Source: Paragonimus skrjabini miyazakii
Taxonomy: Eukaryota > Platyhelminthes > Trematoda > Plagiorchiida > Troglotrematidae
Length of the DNA: 64,000 bases
Direction: 5' to 3'
Assembly (NCBI GenBank): GCA_014338405.1
Contig: JTDE01002145.1
Span: 31,884 to 95,883 of the forward strand
Shown: positions 36,770-49,290 of the stretch, piece by piece
Layout: each line of letters opens with the position of its first letter
Numbering within the stretch: the stretch's first letter is position 1
Notes under the pieces: model-generated
Told to the model about the DNA's origin: nothing
Database searches by the model: none
Seen by the model: only the letters and a program-made list of their open reading frames with translations
Position numbers and translations under genes: made by a program

Positions 36770-37288
36770 GTTACATGCCTTTGTATCATCTCGTATGTTT
36801 TTCCGATCGTACATGTTGTTCACAAAGTACGTGATTGTATCGAATTGTGCAACTTTTTCTAATCGAACAAGTGACCATACAATATACAATTAGTAAACAG
36901 CCTTAGAATCAACAGACTAGGGAGGAAAAAACAATAGATTAAATCTTGCACTGAAACAACTGAGCAGGGACTAGAGACTCGGTAGCTACTTTCAGAAACC
37001 AAACTGTAAAATGGTGTTTGCTTGCATCCCGTTTGACTGTCGGCACAAGTTAGACAGCTGCGTACAGATAAAATATCGCGAAAGTGTTCTGCTTGTTCAC
37101 TCTCTTTGTCTGTTTTCCATACATCTATGTAAAGTAGAAACTGGATGTAAATACTTCATTTCATTGAGCAGTATTGTCGTCATTATTTGTAATTACTTGT
37201 TATCGAGCAAAAATCATGCGTTTAACAGTTCCATTTATACCCCATAGGAAGTCTTTATCTACTGTTTACCTATTTCAACATTATCCAG

Positions 37289-37512
37289 CCATACGTGATG
37301 CATTAGTGGACCAAATTATGAAGGACAGCTTGATCGATACTGCACCGGTTATGTCCCACTCGGACATCACCCTTAACCTCAACTTATCTGCACTCAAAGA
37401 AATGCATCAAGTTGAGCTAGTCACTGTGCGCATTCAACCACGCGAAGAGTTGACTGATTCTGTTGTCGGAGTCCAGTTAGTTGCTTGGGAGTCAATGAAA
37501 CTGATTGACCAA
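37289..37512 (+). CDS. RPTP exon: membrane-proximal extracellular region, part 1
   Basis: The exon encodes 75 residues, IRDALVDQIMKDSLIDT, then HSDITLNLNLSALKEMHQVE and VQLVAWESMKLIDQ. It has no FN3 tryptophan core. It follows CAACATTATCCAG in phase 1 (junction codon CCC, Pro) and ends at CAA|GTAAGT in phase 0, matching the phase-0 start at 42323. The position between FN3 B3 and the conserved CNGPL exon supports assignment to the juxtamembrane ectodomain found in receptor phosphatases. The fold is not recognised from sequence alone. Confidence 0.72.
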
Positions 37513-40500
37513 GTAAGTCTTTTAAAATATAGACACTGGCGAACGAATTTTTCTTGAGGTTGTAGTGAATGTTTAGCCAGAACTCCAGTGTTACTAAATT
37601 TCCATTTTGTGGTTGAAATGGATAAAAGCGGAGTCTTTCTAGAATGGAACAGATGTACATACACATACAACACGTAGCCAGTTTGAAGGAGGCTAATTTG
37701 TGAAACACGTAAGCTACGGCTGGACTTTAACCAGCGACAGCAACACAAAGCCCAAACAGTAAATATCTACTTATTTAGGTTGTAATGCCACGCCAAACGT
37801 CCATTAACACAAGTTGATTGCTCAACGGTGACGCTGGTGGATGCTAACACAAAGTATTTGAGCAGTCCTATCTGAACAGTCACTTCTGTAGAGCATTTGA
37901 TGTGTTGCATAGAATTCTGGGGTGGGTGGTCAGTTGAGGTGTTTGTTACCAACGAACTTGAATGATTTGAGAACATATGTAAGTAGGAAGAGGAAAAAAC
38001 ACTGTGAACGAAACTGAGAAAAAGGAGCGACAACTTGTTTCAAGTTGTACAGATGGGTGTTGATAAACCTTATCAACAAAGTTTGTGTCATAACTATGGT
38101 GATATAAGTAGGGAGAACTGAAGTTTGTAGAATTTAAACAAAAGTGTTTGTGTGAAGCACACACACTGACTAATTACTAAATGATTTAGATGAAAGTAAC
38201 CAGGAGATAGTTTATTAGAACACGTCATAAGCAGTGAACTGATCATATTAAACTGCGAGTGTATAAAATCTGATAAGTAGGTGTATTTGCTATTAGGTAA
38301 ACACACAGAAAAATGATTTGTATAGTCAAGATGTTTATCGGGAAGATCAAGAAAAGTAAATGAGAACTACAACAGTGAAAAAACATCTTTTTAGTTTTAA
38401 GTGTATACTACGAAATTCTAAAAATCAGACAGCAAAAACCGTAAAATATATTTACTGCTAATGTGAATCCCCCAAACCGCGTTGGAATTAAGTTTAATTC
38501 CAGTAGCACCATTCATATGAATACGGAACTATCACTTAAGGACAACAATTTTAAGCTGCTGCAGACAGATCTTAAACGCACGAGAAAACAAACAAAGCGC
38601 CCTGAGATTGAGACTAGAACGGAAGATGAAATGTGGTGTAAAAATAGAAGCACTGCGTTATTTACAGAAATTTCCAATTTTACATTTGTGCTGTTGATGT
38701 CAGTATACCTATGACAAAAGTAAACTGAATGAACGGCATCAAGCAGTGAAGTAACAAACTGTAAGCAAATCAGGGCAGAAAAATTGATGAGTGACGTAAT
38801 TTTGTAATTGGATTGAGATTACTTCGAACAACGTTTTACAAATCTGCTGTCGTAAGACAGAAACTTGAGCGGGAGATTAGAAAATCGCACGTTTACGAGT
38901 GGGAGCAGAACATAATTTCTTAAATAACCTATAGGAAATGTAAACGGGTTTAATTTACGTTGAATTTTTGATACACTGTTATGTGAGTAAATATGGCAGT
39001 GGTTTTCTTTTGCGAGAAAGAAATTATTTTTCTTTCAGGTAAGTTTTTACAGTAGAACACAATCAAGCTTGTCCGTGTCAAACATTTTCTAAACTTTGCT
39101 TAAATATAATTGTGGCACTTTGTTGTTTATTGATCGTGGTCTCTTATTTAGGCCTTTTTTTCTATCCCATAGTCACAGTCTACATCTGGTGGATTGCACA
39201 GTGGTTCCAGTGTTACAATTTCTTATGCCTGGATCGTTAGGTGGAACACATAACCTCGATGAATCTGAAAATGTAGTTAACAGTCGTGGCCGAAAATATT
39301 GAGAATCTTAACTGTCACATAACTTGTATCAGTCTCTTGTCATGATGGACAGCTTTGTACATTCTCTACCAGTTGAGTATGCTTCCTTTAAAGAAATAAT
39401 AGTGAATGCGTTAGCAGAACGCAACTGGAGAACATTGACAGGGAAAAACGTTGAAAAGCGTCCTTGTAAGATGATTTGTTTCAAACGTTTTTCTCTTGAG
39501 TGTAGTTAACACATTAAGGTGAGAATAGTTTTTAATATGTCTGACACATGCACTGAAAGCGTATCTATCGTTTAATTGATCCTCTGTTGCTCAGCTATCA
39601 AGTTTAGGCACAATTTGAGTATGTACAACATTTTGGCACCTCAGCATTCTACCTTAGTCATTCGACTACATTAGCCAAGTTGAAACATCAAACATTGGGT
39701 CTTGCAAAGGCATACTATCAAATTTGAGTATGTACAACATTTTGGCACATGTGCATTCTACCTTAAGCAAGTTGCAAAGGCATAACATCATAGACTGGAA
39801 ATTCACTTAACAGTTCCGTTGCAAAAGGATGCTGAATTTTATTAGCATTATGTTTGATGAATTAACTGAGAGTCTAATAACAAAAACGACAAATGTACAG
39901 CATACTCTAGACTGACAGTGCTACAGCAAAGCGTATGTATTTGGCTGACGAGTGCACGTCGTTGGATAAAATACCACGCTTCTCCCAGGGTCCCCTACCA
40001 CACGTACTCAACATCATTGTAAAGGACGATAATATCTAAGTAATTAGTCATTTAGCTGTATGCCTAATGACTCAAACCAAAACTATGCACTCGAAGTCTT
40101 ATCACCACTGACAACTTATCTGATGGTGTATACACTGGTTAGTTTGAAGAAACACCCTCTCAGCTTCTGTAAAGAATAGCACACCCACAAATGTAGATAT
40201 TCAGCGTCAGAACAAATGAACAAATAAAATGAACCTCCAAGTGAATGCATCTGAAAACCAACCTGGTTATCAACACTGGTTGATGCACACATATCTACTC
40301 AATGTATCGTGTGCATCTGCTTCCTTGTACGCGCCGTTTTGTCCAGTTAATCTGATGTTTACTGTGATTCTTCTCAGCCAATTTGATAAAACGGTCCTTT
40401 ATCTGAAGACTGTTCTAATACATGTGGTTGTTGCATGAACGCAAACGCAAATGCCAGCGTAAAGACAATTGTTAACAATTTTGAATATAGCAACTAAATG

Positions 40501-42322
40501 ACGGTCCGCACAAAATGTTGTTAGACTCCCGAAAGTCAAAAGTCTACTTGCCACCTACTCTTTGACAACCGAATTTAAAGGTGCATCATCTGGTGTTAGG
40601 ATGTAATACCGCAGATGTTTTTGTTTAGCACACATGGGCGGAACTTACTCCCTCCCTCTCCTTCATCTTTATCCCTTGTCATAACATGTTATAAATTCGA
40701 GTGAAGTAACTGTTCAGACCGAGAGAGGTGTCTTGGCAAATGACATCTTCAAATTAAACTAATTGGACTTTTTCAGTTGTATACTGAGAACTACTGCTTA
40801 AAGGTTCTTAAGTAGCTACCAGAGTATCTTACTAACTAAAATGAGTATGAGGTTTAAAACTAAATTTGGTCAGTGCAGTGTTGCTTTCTTCTGTGTTGAT
40901 TGTCTTGTAGGTCACCTAACTGATGCACTGTATGACAGTAGTTAACTAACAACACTGGCACTAAACAGTCGTAAAGCTTTGTAGGATGTGTGTGACAAAC
41001 TAGAAGATTTTCGGTTACGCTGTAACTAAAACAGAAAAAAATTGCCTAATCTCCTTTTGCACATCTTAACATCGAAGTACCTTTGGTTGCTTTCAGCAGT
41101 TTCTAAACGATTTACAAAATGTGGTGAGTTTTGTGTATGGCAGCTGTTGAATTGTCATCACAACCGATTGCAATTCAGCATTAATTGTCAGTATGGACAG
41201 TACTCATTGAGAATCATCTGCATTGTCACAGTTGATAGTCCACTACATGGACAAGGGTTAGAGCTCCGATTGGTATGCTATCTAGATTCGAGAGACTCGG
41301 TAGTATTCTTCAAGTCTACGCAAGACTCAGACTAACATATAATTGCTAACGCAGGGAGATGTCATAAATGATCGTCTGACATCCACTTGTTGTTTATCTT
41401 AGGTCACAAAACGACCCTCTTTCCTAAGTCCCTAGTTACAGATTGGTGCCATTACTCACCATTGGCACCAGTAGTAACAGTATTACACCGGTTATTGACA
41501 ATCATGCTTAACTGTCATTCTGACCCTTAGTAATTGGGTCTTGGATTTGATTCCGTGCTCTGATTTGATCCAACTGGATCAAAACAGTTAAACACTACAT
41601 CGTTGACTGTCACCTGTGCAGACGGTATGAAAAGTGTAATTAACAAACCCCAGTAATTGACAACAACCCAATTGCAACGTGCATAAAACCATCTAACACA
41701 GCATGTGCGTGAATATCAATTATTATTTTTCATCACCCAATTCAGGTGATTATTTTCTGTTCGAATTCATGAGTTCAAACAAATGTGATACTCGAATTGT
41801 TGAACAAATTGAATCTCTACCTCTCTGAGGGTCTAAGCTAAGGAAAAACGAGATCTACAGTTGTTACGTACCACACACTGAGTCATAGTTTGTCGGAACA
41901 CTTGACATGGTGGCATTAAACAGATGTTAAGATTCACGGTGGAAAACACAGAAGAGGCAGTACACTTTCAACAAAAGCGTGTAATTAGAAAACCATACGT
42001 ATTTGTGTTACGGCACGTTAATGCAAATTGTCTGCAGTCATGCACTTATCAACCTTGAGTTGATCGCTAGCTCTTTGCCATTATATGTTCAGACAATTTG
42101 CCTCAGCTTATCGAAGGCAATAATTGCACTTTAAGCAAAACACTGTGATATAATTTCCTCGCAGCTTACTTCTGGCAGTTTTGAATATTGACTGTAATGC
42201 ACCAAGGAAATGAAATACCGACCCACAGTACTTGAAATTCTAAACAGCTCAGGAGTTGCCTGTAAAATATTGTTCCAATCAGCTGACCAATTTACATCTC
42301 CACATCTGTTGTTTCAATGCAG
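37513..42322 (+). other. Intron, 4.8 kb
   Basis: There is no supported exon. It contains an imperfect direct repeat at 39612 and 39721. A 97-codon frame at 41042-41335 has no domain or splice support. Confidence 0.5.
39612..39763. repeat. Imperfect direct repeat, offset 109 bp
   Basis: AATTTGAGTATGTACAACAT followed by TTTGGCAC and then GCATTCTACCTTA occurs at 39612 and again at 39721. The region between also repeats GCAAAGGCATA. It is a small intronic duplication. Confidence 0.85.
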
Positions 42323-42531
42323 ACATGGAGTGAACGTAAACAGAGTGGGCGTGGTCCATGGGAAGTGCTTGTACTGAATCGCTCGGGTGACATTTCAGGA
42401 TTACCCAGATCTCGCCGTGCTGCCGACGCTAACCTGATGTTCCAGAACGTGTCGTATATACTCGGACGACCACAGTGTGAAGGTAGTGCGTATTGTGCGA
42501 ACGGACCACTTAATTCTGGAACCGCTTACAG
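42323..42531 (+). CDS. RPTP exon: membrane-proximal extracellular region, part 2
   Basis: The exon encodes TWSERKQSGRGPWEVLVLNR, then LMFQNVSYILGRPQCEG and YCANGPLNSGTAY. The C-x(6)-CxNGPL-x-GTxY pattern is a hallmark of the region just outside the membrane in receptor tyrosine phosphatases of the R3 and related groups. It starts in phase 0 after TTGTTTCAATGCAG and ends at TACAG|GTCAGT in phase 2. A sequon (NVS) is present. Confidence 0.85.
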
Positions 42532-44790
42532 GTCAGTCGGTATGATTAATGTCACAACCATTCTGTAGTTTATTCTCATAGGTGATGGGTATCTTGTTAT
42601 GGTCTGCTAGTGCATAGAGCCTTCGTATAAGTTTGGTCCCGACAGTTGGAAAAATAAATAATGAACGCTACTTTAATTACCAAACTCGTTGTCTCAGATG
42701 ACATGCGTGACAAAATTTTTGCATAACATGGAAAAGATTCCATAAAAACTTTTACGTGTGACGTAAGTAAACCCAATACTACTTGATGGAAAATCTGGCT
42801 GACACGGCCACAGATCTTATGCTCGTTACATAAGCAACCTGCCTAATGAACTGCTGTAATTGCAAACCACGTAACGTAATGTTTGCGTTTCCGCGTCGTA
42901 GCTTAATCGCCGTAACGCTGGAATTGCCATACTCACTGCTCACGTGATGGCGTTTAGGTTTTCAAAATAGGCAGTTTTCCTATCAACATCCATAAGTTGT
43001 TGGCTACTCAGTGATGATATAAGTGAAACATTCCCAACATGCTCACAGGAATTATCGATCCGGAAGGGATGATTCCGATGATGATTTACAAAGATGTTGA
43101 AAGCTTACAGAAAGATTGTACAAGCATTATTCAAATGTTCCAGAAGACAAAGGGTTATTCACCTATATTGTTACTTGGGCACGTAAAACGGACAAACGGA
43201 AAAGATAGATTACACTTTAAAACTGCTACTTCCTGGCAGAATCTTGGGGATTTATTGACGTTTGCAAATTTCATTCCCTCGTTCACAGTTGTTTACTGGT
43301 ATTGTGAAATTATGTTCACTGTTTCGTCCTCCTTCGTTTGACTTTTGAATTTCTGTGGCCACTTTTATCTACGGTCGTCCTCATCATATTTTCATCCCAC
43401 TGATACAAGCGTCCGACGTGAAAAATGCTTTCTTCCTTGTTTTTACGGTTACACAGCCGTTATTACCATTCGTTTGTGGCTTGAGCACTTGTGTTGAAGT
43501 AATTTCAAGCTTCATACCAAAACAGTGATTGCAACTGGTTGCTGGGTACAAAGAATGCTGCCCGCTCTGTGATTAGTGAACGGTTCTCAATGCCTAGCCA
43601 GATCATCCGGGTCAGCTGATAACATGTGTATTTCACACTACTGGACAGTGACCGCATTCTGTGACCGATGTGCGCCAACGGTACTCATTATCATTTTTAA
43701 TTGTGGGTGAATAGCATTACAGAGGTCTGACAGCTTAACCTTTTCCATCATGATGACACATAGTGGACCTTAAGTAACCATTTTCAGAAGATTCAACCTG
43801 ATATGGAATCCTGTTGTCTACAGTGCTTCCGGACTCAATCCATTCCTGTTTTCCTTTGTCATTTCATCAAGAAGTGAGGTAAATATTCGGGACACTTGGA
43901 TAGAATCTAGGAAAACTAGGTAAAGTTTGTTGTGATGGGCAGAGAAATGTTGGAAGATTAGTAGAATTCCTCTGTCTGTGATGGAAATTGGACAGGTTAC
44001 ATTTTGTTGTCTTAAAAGGCGCATTTATTCTCTGCTGGTGGTTAATTTAGGTCGAAGCATTTGAAGACGGCAAGCCTCAAAATTTATTATGCTTTTGCCA
44101 ATATCTGATTCTATTCTACATACTACATGTGAACGGCTTGTCAAAATTGATCGAGTTTGGTCATTCTCATCATTGGGCAAAGTTAAAACTGAGCTGACTT
44201 GCTTTAGGCACTACTGTGGACGCACCGAACATGGTTTGATTAGACTTGCCTATGGGGTGCGTGATTATGTGAACGCGATGGACTGATTTTGTTAGCTTCG
44301 TTAAATTTTTGAATCAGTGCGAATACCAGGCATGTTTGTAGTTCGATACGTTACTAAAAAAATCTGACTTTATTTGTGTGCTCATAATTATTCAATCGAG
44401 TTGTCTCGGTTTACGCTCAATTGATTTTAGACTCAGACTTCGATTATCAAATACAACAAAACTCTAGTTTAATTTTGACTCGTAAATTCACATTTGTTGA
44501 TCATATTTCAGTGAGTGTCACATTCACGAAACTAAACTGTATTGTTCTGTTGGTCATCAATCCCGCTGGAGAGTATATCATGTCTTAGTGGGTTACTCAA
44601 TCTAACACTCGTTTTATGAGAACCTGATCAGGCTTTAAACACGACTTCTTAGTATGTACACAGCCAGCTGTACATTTGAATACTATTTTTCCCCGACAAT
44701 AGGTTAATGCAATCCAGTCATATATTTACATGTATAAACTTTGATCTCTTTTTACTCATTCTATCCACTTGACTGAAATCAACTCTACAG
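42532..44790 (+). other. Intron, 2.3 kb
   Basis: It contains a 100-codon open frame at 43039-43341 without recognised domains and without a matching splice phase. Nothing else is seen. Confidence 0.5.
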
Positions 44791-44864
44791 TATCCAGTTG
44801 CGTGTCTACTCACTTGGTGGCGTTACAACAAGCAATCAGCGGTTTGTGGTCACCCATACAAACG
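44791..44864 (+). CDS. RPTP exon: membrane-proximal extracellular region, part 3
   Basis: The 74-nt exon continues the previous one in phase: joined codon AGT (Ser), then IQLRVYSLGGVTTSNQRFVV and THTN. Together they read GTAYSIQLRVYS, the last beta strands of the membrane-proximal domain. It follows AATCAACTCTACAG and ends AACG|GTAAGT in phase 1. It is too short to stand alone but phases fit both sides. Confidence 0.82.
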
Positions 44865-45954
44865 GTAAGTCCTAAATAAATGGTGGTTGTATTTTTGACT
44901 GATTCATTGCAACCGCAATCTCCTCGCGTTAAAGTCATATCAGGTTTATTCATATAAGTGAATTCAATACTCTGTACCTAAACTATTTCGTTAGAAAAAA
45001 GAATGAATTTATAAGGCGAAAGTTAATTAACCGGTGAATGTTAATTAAGTGTTCACATTCGGATTATATCCACACTTTGCTAAGTTCTAAAATGTTGGAA
45101 GTTGTGAAAGCACTGATTGATAGAACAACCTGATACTCAGAAATATTTGTGTTACTAGATGAGACCAATGTTAACAGATGCTTTACATGTCGGCATGAGG
45201 AGGTGATATAAATGACTACCAGTCATATGTTTGCACTAATTGTTGTGCACCATGTTAACATAAATCGATAACACTGATCCCACCATACCTGCGATGTTTA
45301 ATGACCAACCGTGATTTGTTACGATTCGTTATAATGTCGGATAACGATTGCCAAAAACCAGCGGGTGGCAACATTATAATACTTGTGCAAAGTGCAGCTG
45401 CTGATGATATCTCCATTTATCGATAACAGTCGTGATTTTAATTATCCTGGATTTTGTAAATAATTTTGAAAATCCCGCCTAGTTTTTTCGACAACTAGTA
45501 ACAGTACTGAAAAACCAATTGCCTTCGAAAAGGATTTTAAAATAACTATCCGAAATCAATCTCCGTATATGTTTATGAAACACTGCCGATAGCATTACTA
45601 CTATTCTAACGTAACTGACTTGACAATAGCAAATGAAACAATGACTGAAAGCAGCATTAAATCGCATTTATACTTCCACAATGCACATTGTACTACATCG
45701 AAAAATCTGTATATCATCAACTTTGAAGAAGGACCTTGTGATCACATTGATTAAATCAAACACTATTCATGAAATTACCTGTACTTGCGATTTGCATTAC
45801 ACCGGCTACACAATGAAGCTCGGATCTTGGAACATCTTCCAAAATGTCTTCTGGATGACAAAAGTGGAACTGCAGATAATGCAATCACGAATGATTTACA
45901 TAAATTTAACCACTCAGTAGATGCCTTGTTATCTGTCAGCCAATAAACAAACAC

Positions 45955-46090
45955 GCTCTAGCTTTTTTTCAGGGCGCTTGCTATATGTCGTATAAAACTA
46001 TTGTTGTGTTCAAAAACAGACGGCTCTAGCTTTTTTTCAGGGCGCTTGCTATATGTCGTATGAAACTATTGTTGTGTTCAAAAACAGACG
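45955..46090. repeat. 68-bp tandem duplication, two copies
   Basis: The unit starting GCTCTAGCTTTTTTTCAGGG and running to CAAAAACAGACG is repeated directly with one visible difference (TATAAAAC versus TATGAAAC), so it is recent. Confidence 0.92.
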
Positions 46091-46739
46091 GTTGTGATTC
46101 TCTCGTTAACTTGATAGTGTGTTACATCGATCGAATATGTTTCTGTTCTTATTCTTTAATTCTCATTCTTTCTTTCCAACTCACATGTACATCCGTATCA
46201 GTTGTTATTATTTTTTATCACGTGATCGAAAGGTGACCGGAAACTTCTACACGTCCAAAAAGTTGTACTGCTTTTCGCCTTTGTAATTGGGAAGAGCTAA
46301 CGAAATGATGGTTAAGCATACATCTTACATGAGAATCTTTCGTTTGCCAAATAAAAAATGAGCTCGTAGTTAATTTATTCATCAATTCGATGATTCACAA
46401 AGACCACGAAGTTGGTCAAACAATATCGGGGATCAAACCGTCGCTCATTTCAACAGTGACGTAGAATAACCTGAGCAAAGAAAAATTTACTAAAAAGGAA
46501 TTTAAAAATGATAAAACATGCTTAGGCAGAAGAGCTTAACTGGATGAAAACGCGGATACCTCATTGATTACAGCATAGTGTTATCCCCGGTAACGTTTTT
46601 GGTTAACGATGAGAGTAATTACAATGGACCATAACCCGGGTAGAAAATATCAATTCACACCACCTAACAGAACAGCCGAGGTATCCATAGTTCGTAACCG
46701 GGCTAGTACCTAACTATCACGTGGTGGTCTTACTATCCA

Positions 46740-46990
46740 ATGCTCGATTAAGTAAACGCTTAGCCGTTATGCGGAGTGCGTGATCCAACCACCGTAGACT
46801 GTACGATTTGATTAGTTGACTAATTGATCGTACATTCCCAGCGTCCTGAATTACACACTGGTGAACGACCGTATTGCTCAAGCCATCATCTCACCTGATG
46901 TGGGCTAAGTGGCGTAGACAGCAACAGACAAACACTGTTGATTCTTTTTTGCTAACAATCCAAATTTCTTGTCCAAACAAAACGTTTTAA
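46740..46990 (-). mobile_element. LINE tail fragment
   Basis: The stretch GATTTGATTAGTTGACTAAT with following GATCGTACATTCCCAGCGTC parallels the LINE-3 tail at about 27,490 (ACTTGATTAGTTTCCCAATT, then GACTGTACGTTCCAAACGTC). On the minus strand it codes for a decayed ISQLINQIV segment. It ends close to the assembly gap. Confidence 0.55.
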
Positions 46991-47003
46991 TACAGATGTG
47001 GAT

Positions 47004-47103
47004 NNNNNNNNNNNNNNNNNNNNNNNNNNNNNNNNNNNNNNNNNNNNNNNNNNNNNNNNNNNNNNNNNNNNNNNNNNNNNNNNNNNNNNNNNNNNNNNNN
47101 NNN
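47004..47103. other. Assembly gap, 100 N
   Basis: This is an exact 100-N placeholder next to a LINE tail fragment, where repeats probably hindered assembly. Confidence 0.98.
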
Positions 47104-47559
47104 AACATAATATCGCTGAGGCACACAGCAGGTACTTCCCAGTGACCAGTGCATAGGCTGAATCATACATGTCCCCAACCAACCCACCATGGCTAACAAA
47201 CTTTTCGCTTAGTCCAGGCAACAAAATGTATTCCGGAAACTTGAGTCTTATATCTGGATTAAGCATGCCAGAGAGACGAATAAAGTTTGATCTACCATGT
47301 GATCACTGTTTGAATCAGTTGTGTTACATCTCTGTATAATTTTTTCTTACGTTAACTAGCCCTGTTTCAATTCTCCCTAGTTGTGTTTTTCATGAGTTTG
47401 AATAGTGTTCCTCCAAAATCAGTTACCGCTACATATACATTTCGTGCTCTGTAAGAGTGCTTCTTGGATAAATTTGTTTTTTTTTGGAGTTTTTCTATAC
47501 AATGATAGACGATCACGCTCGATAACAACAGATTTCGATAAATGCAATTTTTAACAGAC

Positions 47560-47996
47560 AACAAAATAACAATTCGAACATCACCCACAATTGATCGCAG
47601 CTATCACATTCCCATAGACTTTCCAGTCGATTGGAGTTAACAGACAGCAACTGTGTCTCCTCTCGAGACGATCGGGCAACCTAATCATTACTCACAAGCG
47701 AAGGTGTTTGAGCTTTCGCATATGATAATTCGGTCGTGCCTAACGTGAAGTCAATGGCGCATTGGTAAACACAGTTGTCTCATGAACAGCGTGTCTGTGG
47801 TTCAAGTGCCTGCACTGGCGAGGATATGTACTGTTGACGAAGTGTAGTGAGAGCGAAACTCGAGTCTAGTGGTTCTGGTGTTCGAAAGGGGGCGACTGGA
47901 AAGTCTGTGGGAATGTGACAGCGGCGATCAGTTATGGGTGATGTTCAACTTGAAATAACCAAATCTCGGATTATTCGTCTGTAAACAAAATAACAA
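47560..47996 (+). repeat. SINE-like element copy R4 with fold-back end and 13-bp target-site duplication
   Basis: The insertion 47573-47983 is flanked by perfect 13-bp repeats AACAAAATAACAA (47560-47572 and 47984-47996). It is in the opposite orientation to R1-R3. It has an A-box-like AATGGCGCATTGGTAAACAC at about 47,752, a B-box-like GTGGTTCAAGTGCC, the core GAGCGAAACTCGAGTCTAGT and the family end GGGTGATGTTCAACTTGAAA. Its first 55 bp (47575-47629) are an inverted copy of its own last part, giving a fold-back structure. Confidence 0.85.
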
Positions 47997-48971
47997 ATGA
48001 AGCTGGGAGCAACGAATTAGTGCTCATAGAGTTTGATTCTTGCTTTCAGCCTTGTAGACTACTTTGTCACTACATTATCATTTGAACAAATACTTGGAAA
48101 TATATCACCCAATCCTAGTATACCATAAATTTTATCACCGCCAACCGATTAAGGACATACAGCACTAGAAGTCGAAATGATCCGAATGGCAACTTCCAAC
48201 CTGTTCCTCCATACCTATTAATTAGGGTAAATAACTGAGCGTCTTGAGTAGTCCTAACAGCAAAACTCGAACGTGACTGTACATGTTGTTAGAGTGGTTG
48301 TGATGTCAACTAGTTCACAATTCACAGATTTAAATGTAGAAAGTATCTTCTGAATAATGCTTCCCTAATTTGCACTTTTCGATAAAATGTGGTTAAAAAC
48401 GTTGTTCCTTACGATCAACCTGTTATCTAAACTTCCTAAATCTTGAGCAGACACTTGGGTACTTTGTAACCAATCGTCTTCAAAAGTCAACAGTGTTGAT
48501 GATGTAAATGGACTGCAAACACAGTCGGTCTATGTATGGACTGATGGTCAACTTTTATAAACTGGAATCAATTTTGTCAATCGCGCCACTGGTTGTGGTT
48601 GTAATCAGTTGAACTCACGATCTGTAGTTTTGTGGTCACAAGCTGTCCTGGACTGTAATTGCTCATCTATCTGTACACATTTTTGCCAAGTTAGCTATGT
48701 TCCGTTGGGAACAGCGGTTCTTCGACGTTTGCGAAAAATAATTCATAGCTTAACTTACTATTTGCCGAAAAGTTCCTATTTTGCACTTCTTTCAAACAGG
48801 TATATCTTTTGTTGGAGTACCTGATAACTACTGAGATATGCTGAAGATTTATCTTGTGATTTAATATCATTTCTAATGTATGATGATAAATTAAAAATTT
48901 TTGATAGTTTTAACTAAGAAGAACGCTGTTAAATGTTTAACACTTATATATCACATGTTCGTTCTTTTCAG

Positions 48972-49092
48972 TACAACCATTATATGTCCTTTTTACGTTG
49001 ATGATTCTTCTGGTGACCATCATCGTAACTATAACTGCGTTATTCTATTTCGACGTCCTTCACGTGATCACGGGTCGAGAAGACGGTAGCCA
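48972..49092 (+). CDS. RPTP exon: transmembrane segment
   Basis: The exon encodes the single membrane helix. After GTTCGTTCTTTTCAG it reads PLYVLFTLMILLVTIIVTIT and ALFYF, about 24 hydrophobic residues, then DVLHVITGREDGS at the cytoplasmic side. Its phase-1 start fits the exon ending at 44864 (junction GTA, Val). Two donors are possible, GTAGCC at 49086 and GTAAGC at 49093. Only the second leaves two bases to match the next exon at 54697, so that one is chosen. The order extracellular, helix, PTP domain fits type I topology. Confidence 0.85.
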
Positions 49093-49290
49093 GTAAGCCG
49101 TGTTCTGTTTGTCTTTCGATGGTTTTTGCGTTTTCCCCTGTTTGAAATGGCACGTTTTACTCCCGCGGATTATACTATTTGGCCACCTGCGTTTTCAGAC
49201 CTTTATTTGTTCTTGAAACTATTGGATACGGACGTTAATTTGTGACCACTCCCGGTGTGCAACGTATACCATTTCTGCTAGAAATACAAT
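49093..49290 (+). other. Intron start before the duplicated block
   Basis: This is the first part of a 5.6 kb intron that separates the transmembrane and juxtamembrane exons. Nothing is seen here. Confidence 0.5.

Larger units (their letters stand above)
34470..37288 (+). other. Intron, 2.8 kb, with SINE-like insertions
   Basis: The intron holds two SINE-like copies (35045-35251 and 36300-36754) and a 54-bp palindrome. No exon is supported. Confidence 0.6.
44865..48971 (+). other. Intron, 4.1 kb, with gap and repeats
   Basis: It contains a 68-bp tandem duplication, a LINE tail fragment, the 100-N gap at 47004-47103 and SINE-like copy R4. No exon is supported. Confidence 0.6.

Noticed and set aside
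41042..41335. 97-codon plus-strand frame between 37512 and 42323
   Set aside because: No domain; the flanking exons are both phase 0 and fit without it.
43039..43341. 100-codon plus-strand open frame in the intron between two membrane-proximal exons
   Set aside because: It has no recognised domain, and including it is not needed: exons 42323-42531 and 44791-44864 already join in phase within one conserved motif (GTAYSIQLRVYS).
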